Shown one piece after another: positions 46,670-55,659 of a stretch of DNA of 64,000 nucleotides (position 1 is the stretch's first letter; each line of letters opens with the position of its first letter). The position numbers were made by a program, and so were the translations under genes. This DNA is from Deltaproteobacteria bacterium (GTDB lineage Bacteria; Myxococcota_A; UBA796; CAJQPC01), in NCBI GenBank assembly GCA_016717595.1, contig JADKFE010000047.1, positions 1 to 64,000 on the forward strand. The letters run 5' to 3'. The notes under the pieces are model-generated. The model made no database searches. It was not told where the DNA came from and saw only the letters and a list, made by a program, of their open reading frames with translations.

Positions 46670-48121
46670 TCACAGCTTGACGCAGATGTTTTTGGCCTCG
46701 GAGAAGAACTCAAAGGAGTGTGCGCCGCCTTCACGGCCCACGCCCGAGTCCTTCACGCCGCCGAAGGGCACACGCAGATCCCGCAGCATCCAGGTGTTCA
46801 CCCACACCAGGCCCACGTCCAAGGCCTCGGCGACGCGGTGCGCGCGGCGTAGGCCCTCGGTCCAGATCGACGCCGAGAGGCCGTAGCGGGTGAGGTTGTT
46901 GAGCTGGATGGCCTCGTCCTCGGTGTCGAAGGGGTGAATCGTCGCCACGGGGCCGAAGATCTCCTCTGTGGCGGTGCGACAGCTGGGCGCAAGGCCGCTC
47001 ACCAGGGCCGGGGTCAAGAAGGCCCCGACGTCGTGGGGGGCGGGCAGGGCAGGGCGCTCACCGCCGCAGAGGATGGTGCCGCCCTCTTCAACGGCGAGGC
47101 GCAGATAGCCCTCGACCTTGGCCCGGTGCTCCAGAGAGATGAGCGCGCCGAGATCCGTCGTGGGGTCGGCCGGGTCACCCACCCGCAGGGCCTTGACCTT
47201 CTCGGTGAGCGCGGCGACGAAGCGGTCATAGATTGGGCGTTCAACCAAGATTCGTGAGCCGCAGAGGCAGATCTCGCCTTGGTTGAGGAAGGCCGCGCGG
47301 CAGGCGCCCTCGACGGCCTGGTCAAAGTCGGCGTCGGCGAAGACGAGGGTGGCGTTCTTGCCGCCTAGCTCCAGCGAGAGCTTCTTGAGCATCGGCGCGG
47401 CGGTGGCCGCGAGGCGGCGCCCGGTGACCGTGCCCCCGGTGAACGAGAGGCCGACGATGTCGGGGTGCTCCACGAGGGCCTGGCCGACCTCGGCGCCCAG
47501 GCCATGCACGAGGTTAAACACGCCCCGGGGCGCCCCCGCCGCCTGGATGACCTCGGCGAGCAGGCTGGCCGTCCAAGGGGTCAGCTCTGAAGGTTTGGCG
47601 ACGAGGGTGTTGCCCATGGCCAAGGCCGGGGCCGTCTTCCAGGTGAGCAGGTACAGCGGCAGGTTCCACGGCGTGATCAGGCCGACGACGCCCAACGGCC
47701 GCCGCGCGGTGTAGTTGAGCACGCCTAAGGTGGGGTGGGCGCCCAGGCTCTCGGCGCGAAGCGCGCTGGCGAAGAAGCGGAAGTTCTGAATCGCCCGGGG
47801 GATGTCCATGCGCCGGGCCAACGAGACGGGTTTGCCTTGGTCTTGGCTCTCGGCCTCGGCGAACTCGTCGATGCGGGCCTCGATCCCGGCGGCGATCTGC
47901 TCCAGCAGCTCCGCCCGGCGCTCGGCTGTCCACTGGCTCCAGGGGCCATGAAGGGCGGCCTTGGCGGCGGCGGCGGCGCGGTCCACGTCTTCAGCGTCCC
48001 CGCGGGCGATGAGCGCGTGGACCTCCCCGGTGGCCGGGTTGACGTCGTCCAGCCAGCGGCCTGAAGCAGGCGCCTGGGCCTCACCGTCGATAAAATGTGA
48101 CAACATCTTGGGAGAGATCAA
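46670..48121 (-). CDS. amnC: 2-aminomuconic 6-semialdehyde dehydrogenase (ALDH superfamily)
   Basis: NAD-dependent aldehyde dehydrogenase of 483 residues. Motifs: ITPWNLPLYLLTWK (oxyanion Asn), SFTGGTVTGRR, the general-base Glu in LELGGKNATLV, the catalytic Cys in NQGEICLCGSR and EEIFGPVATI. This pattern fits the aminomuconate/hydroxymuconate semialdehyde dehydrogenases. It would oxidise the dioxygenase product to 2-aminomuconate, substrate for the fused deaminase domain two genes downstream. I use the TTG at 48121, which has GGAGG six bases upstream and overlaps the preceding stop (TTGA); the ATG at 48106 lacks a ribosome site. Confidence 0.9.
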   Translation of the reverse strand: MISPKMLSHFIDGEAQAPASGRWLDDVNPATGEVHALIARGDAEDVDRAAAAAKAALHGPWSQWTAERRAELLEQIAAGIEARIDEFAEAESQDQGKPVSLARRMDIPRAIQNFRFFASALRAESLGAHPTLGVLNYTARRPLGVVGLITPWNLPLYLLTWKTAPALAMGNTLVAKPSELTPWTASLLAEVIQAAGAPRGVFNLVHGLGAEVGQALVEHPDIVGLSFTGGTVTGRRLAATAAPMLKKLSLELGGKNATLVFADADFDQAVEGACRAAFLNQGEICLCGSRILVERPIYDRFVAALTEKVKALRVGDPADPTTDLGALISLEHRAKVEGYLRLAVEEGGTILCGGERPALPAPHDVGAFLTPALVSGLAPSCRTATEEIFGPVATIHPFDTEDEAIQLNNLTRYGLSASIWTEGLRRAHRVAEALDVGLVWVNTWMLRDLRVPFGGVKDSGVGREGGAHSFEFFSEAKNICVKL

Positions 48122-49221
48122 GATCCACCTCCCTCAGTAAAGTCGCGCCAGTCGTAGGGGTAACGTTCAGTGTCTGGGTCCCACTCGTCCCAGGTCTGGA
48201 CCTGCTCCAAGCGGGGGAGGTGGTCCGGCGGCACGATGCCCGGCACGATGAACGGCTTCTGGCGGCGCACGGCGTAGGGGTTGCGCAGCTCGACGCCCAG
48301 CACACCCAAGACGGCGCGGGCCAAGGTCCAGGTGGCCTGGGGGTTCCAGCCATGCGCGATCTTGATGACCACACCCAAACCTTGGGGGTAGTCGGGGTGA
48401 ACGATGGCCAGGCCGAGCAGGCCATCGGCGCCCTCTTTGGCCAGGACCGCGCCGCCGCCGGCCTTCAGGATGGTGCTGTCGAGGCGGTTGAAGCCGCCGA
48501 CGAGGTCGGGGTGGCGGTGCATCGCCTCCCAGATCCAGTCCTCGTCCCGGGTGCGGGCCAAGGCCGCGTAGAGCACCGCCAGCTCTCCCACGGTGTTCGA
48601 CGCCGTGGGCAAGGAGCAGCCGTCGCGGGCGACCCGTTTGGGCTCCCACGAGGCGCCCAAGAAGCGGCGCAGCACGCCCAGATACGCCTGGAAGAAGGGG
48701 TGCTGGGGCAGGTGATACCCGGCCCGGGACCAGCCCATGCGTGGGCAAGCCGCCAAGATCGCCGCGTGCTCACCCGAGCAGCAGTGGTACCAGCGGCGGG
48801 GGCGGCGCACCTGACGGCCAAACTGGATCAGCGGCACGTCCAGGGGCGTCTGCATCAGGCCCCACATCGGCTCGGGCAGGAGCGACTGGGCGGCGGAGAC
48901 GTGCTCCGGGGTGCCGTTGTGGCTGGCGACGGCGATGGCGCGCTGGGGCCAGCTCGTCACCGGGGCCAAGGCGTTCGCCAGGGGCTTGAGCATCAAGGGC
49001 TTCATCATGCTGCGGCCGTAACAGAGCACGTCGCCGCCGAAGCTATGAAACACCTCGTCGCCGTGCGCCCAGGCCACGGCGCCGTGAATCGTCGTCTCGC
49101 TCACCCCGGCGCGGCGGTAGTCCACCAGCGGCTGCCACTCGACGTCGCGGCCCGTGGGCACGCCGGGCTCTTGTTCACCCAGGGGGCTCGTGGGGTAGAG
49201 CTCATGTCCGGGGCGGTTCAT
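48118..49221 (-). CDS. L-asparaginase II-family amidohydrolase
   Basis: A 367-residue protein of the bacterial asparaginase-II (Rhizobium-type) family, unrelated in fold to the E. coli enzymes. Family blocks: YGRSMMKPL, VASHNGTPEHV, CCSGEHAAIL, DGCSLPTASNT and LAKEGADGLLGLAI. The Ser-Lys pair in the first block is the presumed catalytic element. Located between the dehydrogenase and a flavin enzyme and overlapping both by 4 bp, it may hydrolyse an amide in the pathway instead of free asparagine; that is inference. Confidence 0.8.
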   Translation of the reverse strand: MNRPGHELYPTSPLGEQEPGVPTGRDVEWQPLVDYRRAGVSETTIHGAVAWAHGDEVFHSFGGDVLCYGRSMMKPLMLKPLANALAPVTSWPQRAIAVASHNGTPEHVSAAQSLLPEPMWGLMQTPLDVPLIQFGRQVRRPRRWYHCCSGEHAAILAACPRMGWSRAGYHLPQHPFFQAYLGVLRRFLGASWEPKRVARDGCSLPTASNTVGELAVLYAALARTRDEDWIWEAMHRHPDLVGGFNRLDSTILKAGGGAVLAKEGADGLLGLAIVHPDYPQGLGVVIKIAHGWNPQATWTLARAVLGVLGVELRNPYAVRRQKPFIVPGIVPPDHLPRLEQVQTWDEWDPDTERYPYDWRDFTEGGGS

Positions 49222-50465
49222 GGGGCCTCCGTCGCGGCGCGCGCGGCGAGCTTCTCGGCCACCTTGGGGGCGACCCGCTCCATAAACGCGCGCTGGTCGC
49301 GGATGACACGCTCGCTGTCGTGGTTGAAGAAGTCGAACCAGAGCATGAGCCGGTCCTCGGGGTGAAACCGGGCGACGATCTGCTCCGCCACCTCATCAGC
49401 GTCGCCGATGAGCGCGTTGTCGGCGGCGTTGTTCACCTTCGCGGGGTCTAAGGTGCCCTCCAAGGCCGTCCAGTAGGCGCCTAACGCGAGCTTCGCCTCG
49501 TCTCGGGCGGCGGCGCGGCGCTCGGACACGCTGAGATTGGGCTCCTCGTTCAGAAAGACGAAGGTGGTGCGGGGCATGTGGCCGCGCTGCCAGGGGCCGC
49601 CGGAGGGGTGGTACGCCGCCTTCATGCGCCGGTGGGTGTCGTCGATGACCTCCGGGCGGGTGATCGACAGGTTGAACACCTGCACCGGGGCGAGCTGGTT
49701 GACCTCTTCTTGCAGGGCCGGGTCGTGGCTGCCGATGATGAGCTGGAGCAGGTCGCGGCGCCAGTCTTGGGGGATGATCTTGAGGCGCTCAAAGGCCCAG
49801 CGGGGCTTGATCTCCAGGCGCTCGGGGCGGCCCCCGGCGGCCTCTTGAACCCGGGCCCAGTCGGCGTCGCTGCGGAAGTTGGGCCGGGCGATGTGCATCG
49901 GCGGGGTGTCGTCGCTGCTGATGGTGTCGCCCCGAAGCAGCCGCAAAAAAATGCGACATGCTTCAGTGAACACGAGGCCCTTCACCACGGGCCAGGCCGC
50001 GGCCTCGATGGCGTCTCGGGGGCCGATGCCGCTGGCCTCGTTCATAAAGTCGAAGCGCCCCGCCGAGAAGCCGACGTGGATACGCCGACGCTCCTCGGGG
50101 TTGAGGCCGTGCAGGGCCAAGGTCGAGGCGATGCGCTCGGCGTGGGCGATGGGGCCGCCCATACACACGATGTTCATCACCGCCGAGCCCATCTCGATGC
50201 GCTGGGTGCGGTGAAAGGCCTCTTGGGCCAAGGCCAAGAGGTTGCAGTTCAGGCCCACCTCCCCCTGCCAATGGGGGATGACCGGGCGGCGGTTGCCCTT
50301 CTGGACCTCGCTGGAGAGGTGGCTCTCGGCCACCCACGCCACGCCGTAGCCCAGCTCATCGGCGGCCTTGAGCTGGTCAAAGAAGCTGCGGAACATCTGG
50401 GCTTCGCTGGGCATCACCCCATGGGCGGGCGTCTGGGAGATCGAGAAGAAGATGTCGTACTGCAT
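49218..50465 (-). CDS. LLM-class flavin-dependent oxidoreductase (luciferase-like)
   Basis: A 415-residue protein of the bacterial luciferase/F420 oxidoreductase superfamily: YDIFFSISQTP at the start, AADELGYGVAWVAESHL, GSAVMNIVCMGGPIAHAERIASTL, and RRIHVGFSAGRFDF. Members use FMNH2 or F420 for monooxygenation or reduction. In this operon it could supply a hydroxylation of the aromatic substrate. The ATG has CGGAG upstream and its stop overlaps the asparaginase-like gene. Confidence 0.82.
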   Translation of the reverse strand: MQYDIFFSISQTPAHGVMPSEAQMFRSFFDQLKAADELGYGVAWVAESHLSSEVQKGNRRPVIPHWQGEVGLNCNLLALAQEAFHRTQRIEMGSAVMNIVCMGGPIAHAERIASTLALHGLNPEERRRIHVGFSAGRFDFMNEASGIGPRDAIEAAAWPVVKGLVFTEACRIFLRLLRGDTISSDDTPPMHIARPNFRSDADWARVQEAAGGRPERLEIKPRWAFERLKIIPQDWRRDLLQLIIGSHDPALQEEVNQLAPVQVFNLSITRPEVIDDTHRRMKAAYHPSGGPWQRGHMPRTTFVFLNEEPNLSVSERRAAARDEAKLALGAYWTALEGTLDPAKVNNAADNALIGDADEVAEQIVARFHPEDRLMLWFDFFNHDSERVIRDQRAFMERVAPKVAEKLAARAATEAP

Positions 50466-50489
50466 GGTCCTCGCTCCGGGGATGCTCGT

Positions 50490-51293
50490 TCAGATGCTGC
50501 GGGTGCGGCCACCATCGACGGCGATGGACTGGCCGCGGATGTAGGCCCCGGCGGGGGAACACAGAAGCGCGATGAGCGCCGCGGGCTCTTCAGCGCGGCC
50601 CAGACGACCTTCAGGGATCTGGTTGAGCCAGGCGGCGCGGATGGCGTCGGCGTTGGAGCCCACCCGGGCGGCGTTGGCCTGGGCGAGGCCGTCGAGGCGC
50701 TCGGTGTCGGTGTAGCCGGGCAAGAGGTTGTTGATCGTCAGCCCCGGCGGCAGCTCTTGGGAGAGCGACTTCGCCCAGCCGGCCATGGCCGCGCGGATGG
50801 TGTTGCTCACGCCTAAGTTGGGGATGGGCTCACGCACCGACGTGGAGAGCACGTTGACGACGCGGCCATAGCCCGCCTGTCGCATCCCCGGGACAAGGAG
50901 CTGGGTGAGCGTGTGCGCCGCCAGGACATGCCGGTTGAACGCGACGGAGAGCGCGCTGGGGGCGGCGTCGAGGAGCGGGCCGCCAGGAGGGCCGCCGGTG
51001 TTGTTGAGCAGGATGTGCAGGGGGCCGCGCACCTCAAGTTCATGCTGCACCGCAGCAATCACGCTCGGCAGGTCATCCAGATCCCCGACCAGAGCCGTTG
51101 CATCCGGGGCGCCCAGGGCACGAAGCTCGTCCGTGAGCCCGGCGAGGCGATCCGCGCGCCGGGCCAAGGCCACCACCCGGCAGCCCAAGGCGCCCAAGGC
51201 CAAGGCGGTGGCTCGGCCGATGCCGCTCGACGCGCCGCAGACCAAGGCCGCGCGCCCCTCCAAGCTCATTCGGTCGCGGGGGTCGTGGCTCAT
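50490..51293 (-). CDS. SDR-family protein with altered active site
   Basis: A 267-residue Rossmann SDR with VCGASSGIGRA, LNNTGGPPGGP and LLPGYTDTERL. The catalytic Tyr-x-x-x-Lys position reads S-N-T-I-R (LGVSNTIRAAMAGWAKSL), so both residues are changed, though a Ser in NVLSTSV is kept. SDRs of this type with L-x-x-SN-x-x-R are widespread and their chemistry is unsettled. The ATG has GGAGG eight bases upstream. It is the first gene of the aminophenol-type operon. Confidence 0.8.
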   Translation of the reverse strand: MSHDPRDRMSLEGRAALVCGASSGIGRATALALGALGCRVVALARRADRLAGLTDELRALGAPDATALVGDLDDLPSVIAAVQHELEVRGPLHILLNNTGGPPGGPLLDAAPSALSVAFNRHVLAAHTLTQLLVPGMRQAGYGRVVNVLSTSVREPIPNLGVSNTIRAAMAGWAKSLSQELPPGLTINNLLPGYTDTERLDGLAQANAARVGSNADAIRAAWLNQIPEGRLGRAEEPAALIALLCSPAGAYIRGQSIAVDGGRTRSI

Positions 51294-51355
51294 CGGGGGC
51301 GCCTCCGGGGGACTGCCCTTGTAACCTACGGCTCGGCGCGTCGGCAGCGCGCCGG

Positions 51356-52444
51356 TCAGCGCAGCGCCTCTTCGTACACCAAGGTCTCGTCGCCAGCGGG
51401 CGGCAGCCAGGGGCTGTACTCCGATGCGCGCTCAGGCTCTAGGAGCTGCTTGATCCAGGCCGTGGCCACGGTGTTGATCTGGGCGTGGATGTCTTCAGGG
51501 GCGCGGTAGGGTGGGTCGCAGTCGGGGTAGGTCGGCACCAGATCGCAGGCGTCGGAGAAGCTGTAGTGCCCCGCGCCGTCGATGCCCAACAGCGCCCGCG
51601 GCGTGACCGTGAGCAGCTCGTAGTCGGCGACGGGCTGGGACTCCCAGGGCGTGAGGTCGTCTTGAAGGCCGGAGAGGATGAAGGTGGGGATGTTGATCTG
51701 GGGCAGGCCGCCGACGAGCACCTCATGGCCCGCGGGCGACATCGGCAAGGCCGCCCAGGCCCGGGGATCGTGGCCGCTGAGCGCCTCTTCGCTGGGGTTG
51801 TTCGTGGACCACGTCACCAGGTCTTCACACAGCCAGCCGCCGACGCTGTCGCAAAAATTCGCCGATGCGACGACGTCTAAATCGGCCCCGGCGACGGCGA
51901 GGCTGGTGTAGCCGCCGAAGCTGTGCCCGGCGACGATGTAGCCCGCGTCGGCGTCTACGCAGCCGTAGATCAACGACTCGGGATCGGCGGACAGGGCGAT
52001 GAGCTGGTCAAAGACGGCGGCGACGTCTTGGGGGCGGCGCTCCATCAGCTCCACCCGGGGCGTGCTGTTGTCGAAGAAGGTGTTGCCGACGTGGTCGGGC
52101 GCGGCGACGAGCAGGCCGTGGCTGGCGAGGCGCTCGGTGAAGAAGATCGACTGAAAGCGCACGCCGCCGTTGCCGTGGGAGAAGATGAGCACCGGCAAGG
52201 GCGCCTCACAGGCCGGCACGCCGTCCTCTAAGGCGGTGCCCGCGATGAGGTCGTCGTACTCGTAATAGCTGCCCTCGTCGGCGCTCGACGCGGGGAACCA
52301 GAGCTGCGTGGGCAAGATGAGCCCGCCGGGGCCCTCGGTCTCGACCTCTTCAGTGCCGATGAGCGCCGGGCCCAGCGCGTCTGGGGCATAAAACGGCGCC
52401 GGGGCCGTCTCAGGGGCGCAGGCGGCGAGCAGGATCCAGAACAT
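51356..52444 (-). CDS. Alpha/beta-hydrolase lipoprotein
   Basis: A 362-residue lipoprotein with a very short signal (MFWILLAAC). The hydrolase core has the oxyanion SHGNGG, the nucleophile elbow GHSFGGYTS, a candidate Asp in LQDDLTPW and a candidate His in GAGHYSF. It resembles chlorophyllase/PAF-acetylhydrolase-like dienelactone-hydrolase relatives. Several cysteine pairs suggest disulfides and location outside the cytoplasm. Substrate unknown. A 62-bp gap separates its stop from the start of the SDR gene downstream. Confidence 0.8.
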   Translation of the reverse strand: MFWILLAACAPETAPAPFYAPDALGPALIGTEEVETEGPGGLILPTQLWFPASSADEGSYYEYDDLIAGTALEDGVPACEAPLPVLIFSHGNGGVRFQSIFFTERLASHGLLVAAPDHVGNTFFDNSTPRVELMERRPQDVAAVFDQLIALSADPESLIYGCVDADAGYIVAGHSFGGYTSLAVAGADLDVVASANFCDSVGGWLCEDLVTWSTNNPSEEALSGHDPRAWAALPMSPAGHEVLVGGLPQINIPTFILSGLQDDLTPWESQPVADYELLTVTPRALLGIDGAGHYSFSDACDLVPTYPDCDPPYRAPEDIHAQINTVATAWIKQLLEPERASEYSPWLPPAGDETLVYEEALR

Positions 52445-52485
52445 GAGGGCTCCGAGGGTGAGGGGAGTGGGCGGTTTGAGCAGGC

Positions 52486-53076
52486 TTAGGACACGAGGGC
52501 TTGGAGCTTCGCGCTGCCGTCGGTGAAGACGGGCCAGCCGTCGCCGACGAGGACCGCCTCGAACCTGCCCAAACTAAGCACGCGGGTGATGCTCTGGAGC
52601 GCAGCGTCACGATCGTTGAGCTTCGCGTCGGGCAAAAGGTTGAGCCGCCCGCCGACATGACCCCGCACCAGATCCCCGAAGATCACGGTGTCGCCGATGA
52701 CAAAGGCCAGCTCACCTGGGGTCTTGGAGCCGCTCAGGGCCACGAGCCGCATCCCGGCGACGGGGGTGTCGCCGTCTACAAAGAAGGCGTCGCAGAGGAT
52801 CGGGAAGCCCACCCGCTCGGCCTCGGGGGCGCCCACCTTGGCGCCGAAGCGTCGGGAGAGCTCCACCACGGCCCGGGTGTGGTCGGAGTTGGAGACGAAG
52901 ATCCAGGTCGCGCCGCCGAGGCTGTCGAGGTGTCTCAGGTCATGGGCGCTCATTGGCATCGGGTCGATGAGCACGTTGCCTTCGGGCCGAATCCAAGCCC
53001 AGCCATTAAAGTCGAGGTTCCGCGCCTCATCGAAGCCCGACCATGTGAAGAGGTCGGGGCGGTGTGTCGCCTTCAT
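52486..53076 (-). CDS. Degenerate metallo-beta-lactamase-fold protein
   Basis: A 196-residue protein with a metallo-beta-lactamase-like layout: NVLIDPMPMSAHDLRHL, VSNSDHTRAVVELSRRFGAKVGAPEAE, and VIFGDLVRGH. The usual HxHxDH metal motif is reduced to SNSDHTR, so only Asp-His remains and metal binding is doubtful. The ATG at 53076 has GGAG six bases upstream. The much longer open frame upstream is antisense to the next gene and not coding. Confidence 0.65.
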   Translation of the reverse strand: MKATHRPDLFTWSGFDEARNLDFNGWAWIRPEGNVLIDPMPMSAHDLRHLDSLGGATWIFVSNSDHTRAVVELSRRFGAKVGAPEAERVGFPILCDAFFVDGDTPVAGMRLVALSGSKTPGELAFVIGDTVIFGDLVRGHVGGRLNLLPDAKLNDRDAALQSITRVLSLGRFEAVLVGDGWPVFTDGSAKLQALVS

Positions 53077-53187
53077 GTCTCGCTCCAGTGTGGTGTCTGA
53101 GCCTCTATCCCGCAGAAGAAGCGCGTGAATGCCCGCGCGGTCGTAGCCGTGGTTGCGCCGTCGCCCTCCGGGGCTGTGGAGACCCTC

Positions 53188-54345
53188 ATGTTGTCCCGCT
53201 TCGCCTGCTTCGCTCTCGCCCCCCTGGCCTTGATGTGTGTGGGCGTTGGATGCCAGCGCCCGGCCCTGCCGCCCAACCTCGCCCCCGGCCACGTCCTCGT
53301 CTACCGCACCGCAGACGGCTGGGAGATGGACCTTCGGCGTTACCCCAACGACGGCCCCCCGGTGATGTTGGTGCACGGCATGGGCGCCAACCACTACAAC
53401 TGGGACTACCGCGATGACGTGAGCTTCGCCTATTACCTGCACCAGCAGGGCTGGGACGTGTGGGTGCCGGTGCTTCGGGGCGACATGGGCGCCCGGCCCC
53501 CCGAGGGCGTCGCCGAGCACGACTACACCTTTGATGATCACGCCCTGTACGACCTCCCCGCCGCGACGAGCGCGGTCTTGGCGGCCACGGGGCACGATCG
53601 CCTGTACTGGGTGGGGCACTCCATGGGCGGGATGTTGTTGTACACCTCGCTCTCGATCCTGCCCGAGCGCATCGCCGCCGGGGTGGCCATCGGCGCCCCG
53701 GCGAACTTTGAGGAGCAGCGCGGCATCCACCGCCTCGCGCGCACGGGGGGCTGGCTTGTGCCCAAGGAGGGCCAGCTCCACAACCACGCGTTTTACCGGG
53801 TGGCGCGGATCTTCGGCAAACGAAACCCGATGTACACCGTGCTCGCCAACAAGGACAACCTGGACTGGCCGACCACCCGGGGCCTCGCCCGCGCGGCCCT
53901 GGAGGACATGTCCCGCCCCACGGTGCGACAGGTTCACACCTGGCTGCGTGAGGGTGAGCTGACCGACCTCGCCGGGACGCCGTGGGTGCGACCGATGGCC
54001 GAGCCCGTGCCGGTGCTGGTGCTCACGGGCAGCGCCGACCGCGTGGCCTTGCCCCACAACGTCGAGGCGGCCTGCGCGGTGTACGCCGACTGCGAGTTTC
54101 GCCTCTTGGGCAGAGAGACCGGGCTCTCGACCGACTACGGGCACATCGACACCGTCGTCGGCGTGGCCGCCCGGGAGGAGGTCTACCCGATCATCCATCA
54201 GTTCTTGGCGTCCCACCTGCCCGACGGCGTGAGCCTGGGCGAGCCGGAGGACGACGAGTGGAGCCCGGTGGTCGAGGTGGAGACCTGGCCAGAGTCGCAC
54301 GACCCGCCGAAGAAGGTGTGGTCCGCGGACTCCTTCGCCCGCTGA
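53188..54345 (+). CDS. Alpha/beta-hydrolase lipoprotein (lipase/esterase-like)
   Basis: About 385 residues: lipoprotein signal with lipobox VGVGC (near residue 22), then an alpha/beta-hydrolase with HGMGANHYNW (oxyanion loop), nucleophile GHSMGGML, Asp in TGSADRVA and His in DYGHIDT, so a full triad. It resembles bacterial lipases/polyester hydrolases. The ATG at 53188 gives a proper signal peptide and has GGAG eight bases upstream. Divergent from the metallo-beta-lactamase-like gene, convergent with the cytochrome gene (5 bp apart). Confidence 0.82.
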   Translation: MLSRFACFALAPLALMCVGVGCQRPALPPNLAPGHVLVYRTADGWEMDLRRYPNDGPPVMLVHGMGANHYNWDYRDDVSFAYYLHQQGWDVWVPVLRGDMGARPPEGVAEHDYTFDDHALYDLPAATSAVLAATGHDRLYWVGHSMGGMLLYTSLSILPERIAAGVAIGAPANFEEQRGIHRLARTGGWLVPKEGQLHNHAFYRVARIFGKRNPMYTVLANKDNLDWPTTRGLARAALEDMSRPTVRQVHTWLREGELTDLAGTPWVRPMAEPVPVLVLTGSADRVALPHNVEAACAVYADCEFRLLGRETGLSTDYGHIDTVVGVAAREEVYPIIHQFLASHLPDGVSLGEPEDDEWSPVVEVETWPESHDPPKKVWSADSFAR

Positions 54346-54350
54346 GCCGC

Positions 54351-55604
54351 TCAGTCCCAGCGCTCGGCGCTGTGGGTCTGGGTGTGGCAGGTGCCGGTGC
54401 AGGTGCCCGTGCCGCTGTTGCGGGTGAGGCTGGCGCCATAGGGCGGCACAAAGTCGGCCACGCCGTTGACGTGTTTGGCCGGGGTGGCGACGGCGGTGCC
54501 GTTCGTGGTGGTGTCGCTGTGGCAGTCTTGGCAGGTGATGCCTTCGCGGAGGTGATCCTCGTGGGCGCCGCTCATGGTGCCCCAGGCGTCGCGGCCGCTG
54601 CTGGCGCCGGGGTGGCAGGCGTCACAGGCCAAGGGCGCGGCGGTGTGGGTGACCGAGCCGTTGTCGCCTTGGCCGTTCCCGTGGCAGTACAAGGTGGAGC
54701 AGCTCCCGTTGCCCGCGTATTTGCCCTTGTCAGAGAGCCCGTCCAAGAAGCTCACCTCAGAGATGGCCGGCGTGGCGTCAAAGAGGTGGCCCGCGCTGAG
54801 CACGTCGGTGGGCTTGACGTGGCAGGAGCTGCAGTCAAAGGCGGTGTGGGTGTTGGTCTCGACGTGGCGGGTGTGCGCTCTGAACGCCAAGGACGACTCG
54901 TCGCTGTTGTCGTCGATGTCTTCAGGGGGCGCGCCGGTCGTGTTGTCGATCCCGCCGTGGCAGAAGGTGCAGTCCGTGCGCCAGCCGTCCTCGTGGCAGG
55001 TGTCGCAGCTCGGCGCGACGCTGGACCCGGCGAGGTCGGCGCCGTGGCAGTCGGTGCAGGTCTGCTCGTGGAGCTTGGCCTCCATGCCGTGAACCTTAGG
55101 CTTGTCGTAGCCCTCGGGGTGGTAGTCGGTCGGGACGACGTCATCGCAGTCCTTGACCGCGCCGTCGTCGATCCAGGCGGCGATCTTGTCGGTGACGCTC
55201 GTGTCGTTGGCGCCTTGGGGCGGCATCGGGTCGCCCTCGGTGGCGCTCTGCTCCCCGCGCAGCTTGGTCATCAAGAACGAGGCGCCGGAGTCCCCGGCCA
55301 CGACGAGGGTGCGCCCGTCGTAGAGCGAGGAGGGCACACCGACCATCGCCGCGATGGGGTCGGTCTCCAGATCGAGGCCGCCGGCGGGGCCCCCGGCGGG
55401 GTTGTGGCAGAACACACACTGCGAGGCGATGAGCTGGGTGAGGGCGCAGTAGCCAGTGGCGGGCGGGCCGGTGTCATCGGCGCCGCTGTCGTCGGTGACC
55501 ACGGGCGGCGTGTTCTGCGGCAGGTGGATCTCATCGTCACAGGCGACCAGGGCCGATAGGCCGAGCAGGATGAGGGCGAGAAGCGGCGCGCGGACGTTTT
55601 GCAT
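54351..55604 (-). CDS. Multihaem c-type cytochrome lipoprotein of the CxxxxCH type
   Basis: A 417-residue lipoprotein (lipobox ALVAC at about 18-22) with seven CxxCH haem motifs (CVFCH, CTDCH, CDTCH, CTFCH, CSSCH, CDACH, CQDCH), one CxxxxCH (CSTLYCH) and one CxxxCH (CTGTCH). CxxxxCH/CxxCH arrays are known from Geobacter-type secreted cytochromes. The N-terminal 150 residues look like a separate domain with one CxxCH. Exported by Sec, haem-loaded outside the cytoplasm and lipid-anchored, it probably carries electrons at the cell surface or in the periplasm. Whether the two odd motifs bind haem is unknown. Confidence 0.85.
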   Translation of the reverse strand: MQNVRAPLLALILLGLSALVACDDEIHLPQNTPPVVTDDSGADDTGPPATGYCALTQLIASQCVFCHNPAGGPAGGLDLETDPIAAMVGVPSSLYDGRTLVVAGDSGASFLMTKLRGEQSATEGDPMPPQGANDTSVTDKIAAWIDDGAVKDCDDVVPTDYHPEGYDKPKVHGMEAKLHEQTCTDCHGADLAGSSVAPSCDTCHEDGWRTDCTFCHGGIDNTTGAPPEDIDDNSDESSLAFRAHTRHVETNTHTAFDCSSCHVKPTDVLSAGHLFDATPAISEVSFLDGLSDKGKYAGNGSCSTLYCHGNGQGDNGSVTHTAAPLACDACHPGASSGRDAWGTMSGAHEDHLREGITCQDCHSDTTTNGTAVATPAKHVNGVADFVPPYGASLTRNSGTGTCTGTCHTQTHSAERWD

Positions 55605-55659
55605 GTGGACTCCAGCAAACCAGAGGATAGCCGTGGGCTGCTGCGCATGTGAGGGTCAA

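Noticed and set aside
52486..54300. A 604-codon minus-strand frame covering the metallo-beta-lactamase-like gene and beyond
   Set aside because: The part above 53076 is antisense to a lipase with complete triad; only the last 196 codons look like protein.
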